This document shows positions 4,740 to 6,766 of a stretch of 6,766 nucleotides of DNA, in pieces (position 1 is the stretch's first letter; the number at the start of each line of letters is the position of its first letter). The stretch is from Syntrophomonadaceae bacterium (GTDB lineage: Bacteria; Bacillota_D; Dethiobacteria; DTU022; PWGO01). A program made the translations under genes and the position numbers. The DNA lies in contig PWGT01000175.1 in the NCBI GenBank assembly GCA_003554535.1, forward strand, positions 1 to 6,766, written 5' to 3'. Below the pieces are notes generated by a model that was not told where the DNA came from, made no database searches, and worked only from the letters and a program-made list of their open reading frames with translations.

Positions 4740-6766
4740 ATGTCTGAAATAAAAGGTACTTCCGGCGAGGCAGGCAAGTTTGCCAACAGATTAATTCGTG
4801 AAAAGTCACCGTATTTATTGCAACATGCCCATAATCCGGTGCAGTGGTTTCCGTGGGGAGAAGAAGCTTTTAAAGAGGCTCAGGAACGCAAAATCCCCAT
4901 TTTTTTAAGTATTGGCTATTCCAGTTGCCACTGGTGCCATGTCATGGAAAATGAGTCTTTTGCTGATGAAGAAGTTGCTGCACTGCTTAATCGTGATTTT
5001 GTCCCGGTGAAAGTGGACCGAGAAGAGCGTCCCGATCTGGATCAGTTTTATATGACTGCTGCTCAGGCCATGACTGGCCGGGGAGGCTGGCCGTTGACCG
5101 TTATATTGACTCCAGATGGGAAGCCTTTTTATGCCGGTACGTATTACCCGAAGCATTCTTGCCGGGGAATGCCTGGTTTGATGGATGTTTTGGAAGGTAT
5201 TAAAGACATTTGGCATAGACGACGGCATGAGGCCATAAATGCAGGAGAGGAACTTTTTGAAGCTTTGCAGCGCAAGGAACCTTCCGGCGAAGAAGCGAAC
5301 AGGGAGTTGCCTGCAAAAGAAGTACTGGCAGATGCGTACCAGTATTTGGAGAGTAATTTTGATCCCACTTATGGAGGATTCGGGCCAGCTCCCAAATTTC
5401 CGACACCCCACCAGTTAGTTTTTTTGCTGCGTTATAACCATAATGACCTCCAAAAAAATCGATGTAAGGAAATGGTTTGGCATACCTTGCAAAATATGGC
5501 CCGAGGCGGAATTTTTGATCAGCTAGGTTACGGTTTTCACCGGTATTCCACTGACTCCAGATGGCTGGTGCCTCATTTTGAGAAAATGCTGTTCGATCAA
5601 GCTACTACCTCCTGGGCCTACCTGGAAGCATTTCAGGCAAGCGGTGAAAGAGATTTTGCCCGGGTGGCAGAGAAAGTTTTTAGTTACGTCCTGGAAAATC
5701 TAACTTCACCGGAGGGAGCTTTCTACAGTGCCGAAGACGCCGATATGGAAGGCGAAGAAGGTGCTTATTATGTATGGAGCAAGAGTGATATATATGAATT
5801 ACTGGGTGAAAGCCGGGGTGATTTAGCGTCTACTTTTTGGGGCTTAGAAAATGGGGGGGATTTCACAGAAGATCGCAGTGTCTTATATCAAGCTTCTGAA
5901 GTGGATGAATTGGCAAAGGCCCGGGGGGAAGAGCCCCAAGATACGGCTGAAAAATTGGAGGAGTGCCGGCAGATTCTTTTGCAGGCGCGCCAGAGTCGGG
6001 AGCGCCCCTTTTTAGACGATAAAATAATAGTTGCCTGGAATGGGATGATGATTGCTGCATTATCCCGGGGAGCTTTCATATTAGATGAGCCTGTTTATGC
6101 CCGGGCTGCTGCCAGCGCAGGAGAATTTATCTGGCAAAATATGAGGCAAGAAGGGCGCCTGCTTCGCCGCTACCGACAGGGCGAAGCTGCTATATCTGCT
6201 TTTCTTGAGGATTATGCTTGCTTGGCATGGGGGTATTTGGAATTATACTGGGCGACCTGTTGCGGGGATTACTTTCAATATGCCTATCTGCTCTGCCGGG
6301 AAATGGTGGATCTCTTTTTCGATGTGGAGCAGGGAGGTAAACTGAGGTTTCAGGGTAAAGACGCTGAAGATATAATTGCCCCTGTGGCAGAAGCTATTGA
6401 CAGTGCTCATCCTTCAGGAGTCTCGGTAGCAGCCAATGTGTTAATTATGTTAGGAAGGGCAGTTCGGGATCAGAAAATTTTAGAAAAAGGAGAACAGGTG
6501 CTTCGGGCATACCGTAATGAAATGGAAAGAGCACCCCACGGGCATATGTACTTGCTTGTTGCCCTGCAGATGGCTTATGAGGTTCCCCAAGAGCTAGTTA
6601 TAAGTGGAAGGTATGAAGATGAGTCATTCCGGGAAATGATAAATCAGGTTCGACGATTATATCGACCGCATTTGACACTGCTTATTTACCCTCTAACTGA
6701 GGATCAAGGGGTAAAGACGAAAAAATACCCAGATGAAGTGCCGGGATCTCACGACCAAAAAGGGAG
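4740..6766 (+). CDS. yyaL: YyaL/DUF255 family thioredoxin-domain protein (partial at 3' end)
   Basis: The frame is open without interruption for 675 codons to the right edge. Family members are typically a little under 700 residues, so only a short C-terminal tail should be missing. The N-terminal DUF255 thioredoxin-like domain (about 15-165) shows [19 protein letters not shown] (16-34), the CxxC motif CHWC (Cys63, Cys66) followed by [13 protein letters not shown] (91-99) and GRGGWPLTV (113-121). The rest (about 195-650) resembles the alpha/alpha-toroid fold of sugar epimerases and glycosidases, with [10 protein letters not shown] (214-223), [19 protein letters not shown] (266-284), FYSAEDAD (328-335) and AWNGMMI (432-438). 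Homologues are B. subtilis YyaL and human SPATA20 (SSP411); the biochemical role is unsettled. No signal peptide, so likely cytoplasmic. It is transcribed away from the chemotaxis gene from its own promoter. The minus-strand frames inside it are shadows. Confidence 0.93.
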   Translation, partial: MSEIKGTSGEAGKFANRLIREKSPYLLQHAHNPVQWFPWGEEAFKEAQERKIPIFLSIGYSSCHWCHVMENESFADEEVAALLNRDFVPVKVDREERPDLDQFYMTAAQAMTGRGGWPLTVILTPDGKPFYAGTYYPKHSCRGMPGLMDVLEGIKDIWHRRRHEAINAGEELFEALQRKEPSGEEANRELPAKEVLADAYQYLESNFDPTYGGFGPAPKFPTPHQLVFLLRYNHNDLQKNRCKEMVWHTLQNMARGGIFDQLGYGFHRYSTDSRWLVPHFEKMLFDQATTSWAYLEAFQASGERDFARVAEKVFSYVLENLTSPEGAFYSAEDADMEGEEGAYYVWSKSDIYELLGESRGDLASTFWGLENGGDFTEDRSVLYQASEVDELAKARGEEPQDTAEKLEECRQILLQARQSRERPFLDDKIIVAWNGMMIAALSRGAFILDEPVYARAAASAGEFIWQNMRQEGRLLRRYRQGEAAISAFLEDYACLAWGYLELYWATCCGDYFQYAYLLCREMVDLFFDVEQGGKLRFQGKDAEDIIAPVAEAIDSAHPSGVSVAANVLIMLGRAVRDQKILEKGEQVLRAYRNEMERAPHGHMYLLVALQMAYEVPQELVISGRYEDESFREMINQVRRLYRPHLTLLIYPLTEDQGVKTKKYPDEVPGSHDQKG

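Noticed and set aside
4549..4809. Minus-strand frame of 86 codons across the divergent promoter region, or its shorter GTG version after GAGGAGG.
   Set aside because: It overlaps the start of the DUF255 gene and both promoters, has no recognisable domain, and the GAGGAGG is 1 nt from the GTG.
4905..5411. Minus-strand frame of 168 codons inside the DUF255 gene.
   Set aside because: It is fully antisense to a strongly conserved protein, has low-complexity composition with no recognisable motif, and is a shadow frame.

Overview
This 6.8-kb window looks like part of a chromosome from an anaerobic, Gram-positive (Firmicutes/Clostridia-type) bacterium. The signs are strong AGGAGG-type ribosome binding sites, A+T-rich intergenic DNA with sigma-A-like promoters, GTG and TTG starts, a NuoF-type iron-sulfur protein of the kind found in H2- or NADH-metabolising anaerobes, and GGGAC/GTCCC palindromic repeats. 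The genus cannot be told from the sequence alone.

Layout. (1) Positions 1-318, minus strand: the N-terminal 106 codons of a NuoF/HydB-like protein, starting with its thioredoxin-like [2Fe-2S] domain and cut by the window edge. It has its own promoter and a small leader hairpin. (2) Positions 319-592: a gene-free gap with a near-consensus promoter reading the other way (+) and no convincing gene after it. (3) Positions 586-2845, minus strand: a two-gene ABC-2 exporter operon (ATPase, then permease, 4-nt overlap) ended by a perfect 29-bp hairpin and T-run made from a repeat. Half of the same repeat recurs, 36 of 36 nt identical, just upstream of the ATPase, so the operon is bracketed by direct repeats. 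(4) Positions 2846-3033: a repeat-rich gap. (5) Positions 3034-4440, minus strand: a methyl-accepting chemotaxis protein with a Cache-type sensor but no membrane segment. (6) Positions 4441-4739: a divergent promoter region. (7) Positions 4740-6766, plus strand: a nearly complete YyaL/DUF255 (spermatogenesis-associated protein 20-like) thioredoxin-fold protein with a CHWC motif, cut by the right edge.

The genes do not form one obvious pathway. Only the two ABC genes are clearly an operon. The chemoreceptor and the DUF255 gene share a short divergent promoter region and could be co-regulated. I see no phage, CRISPR, tRNA or rRNA, and no transposase gene. The less ordinary signals are the repeat bracketing the exporter, the orphan promoter near 428-456, the membrane-free Cache chemoreceptor, and a leader before the DUF255 gene whose 5' end can pair with its own Shine-Dalgarno sequence.
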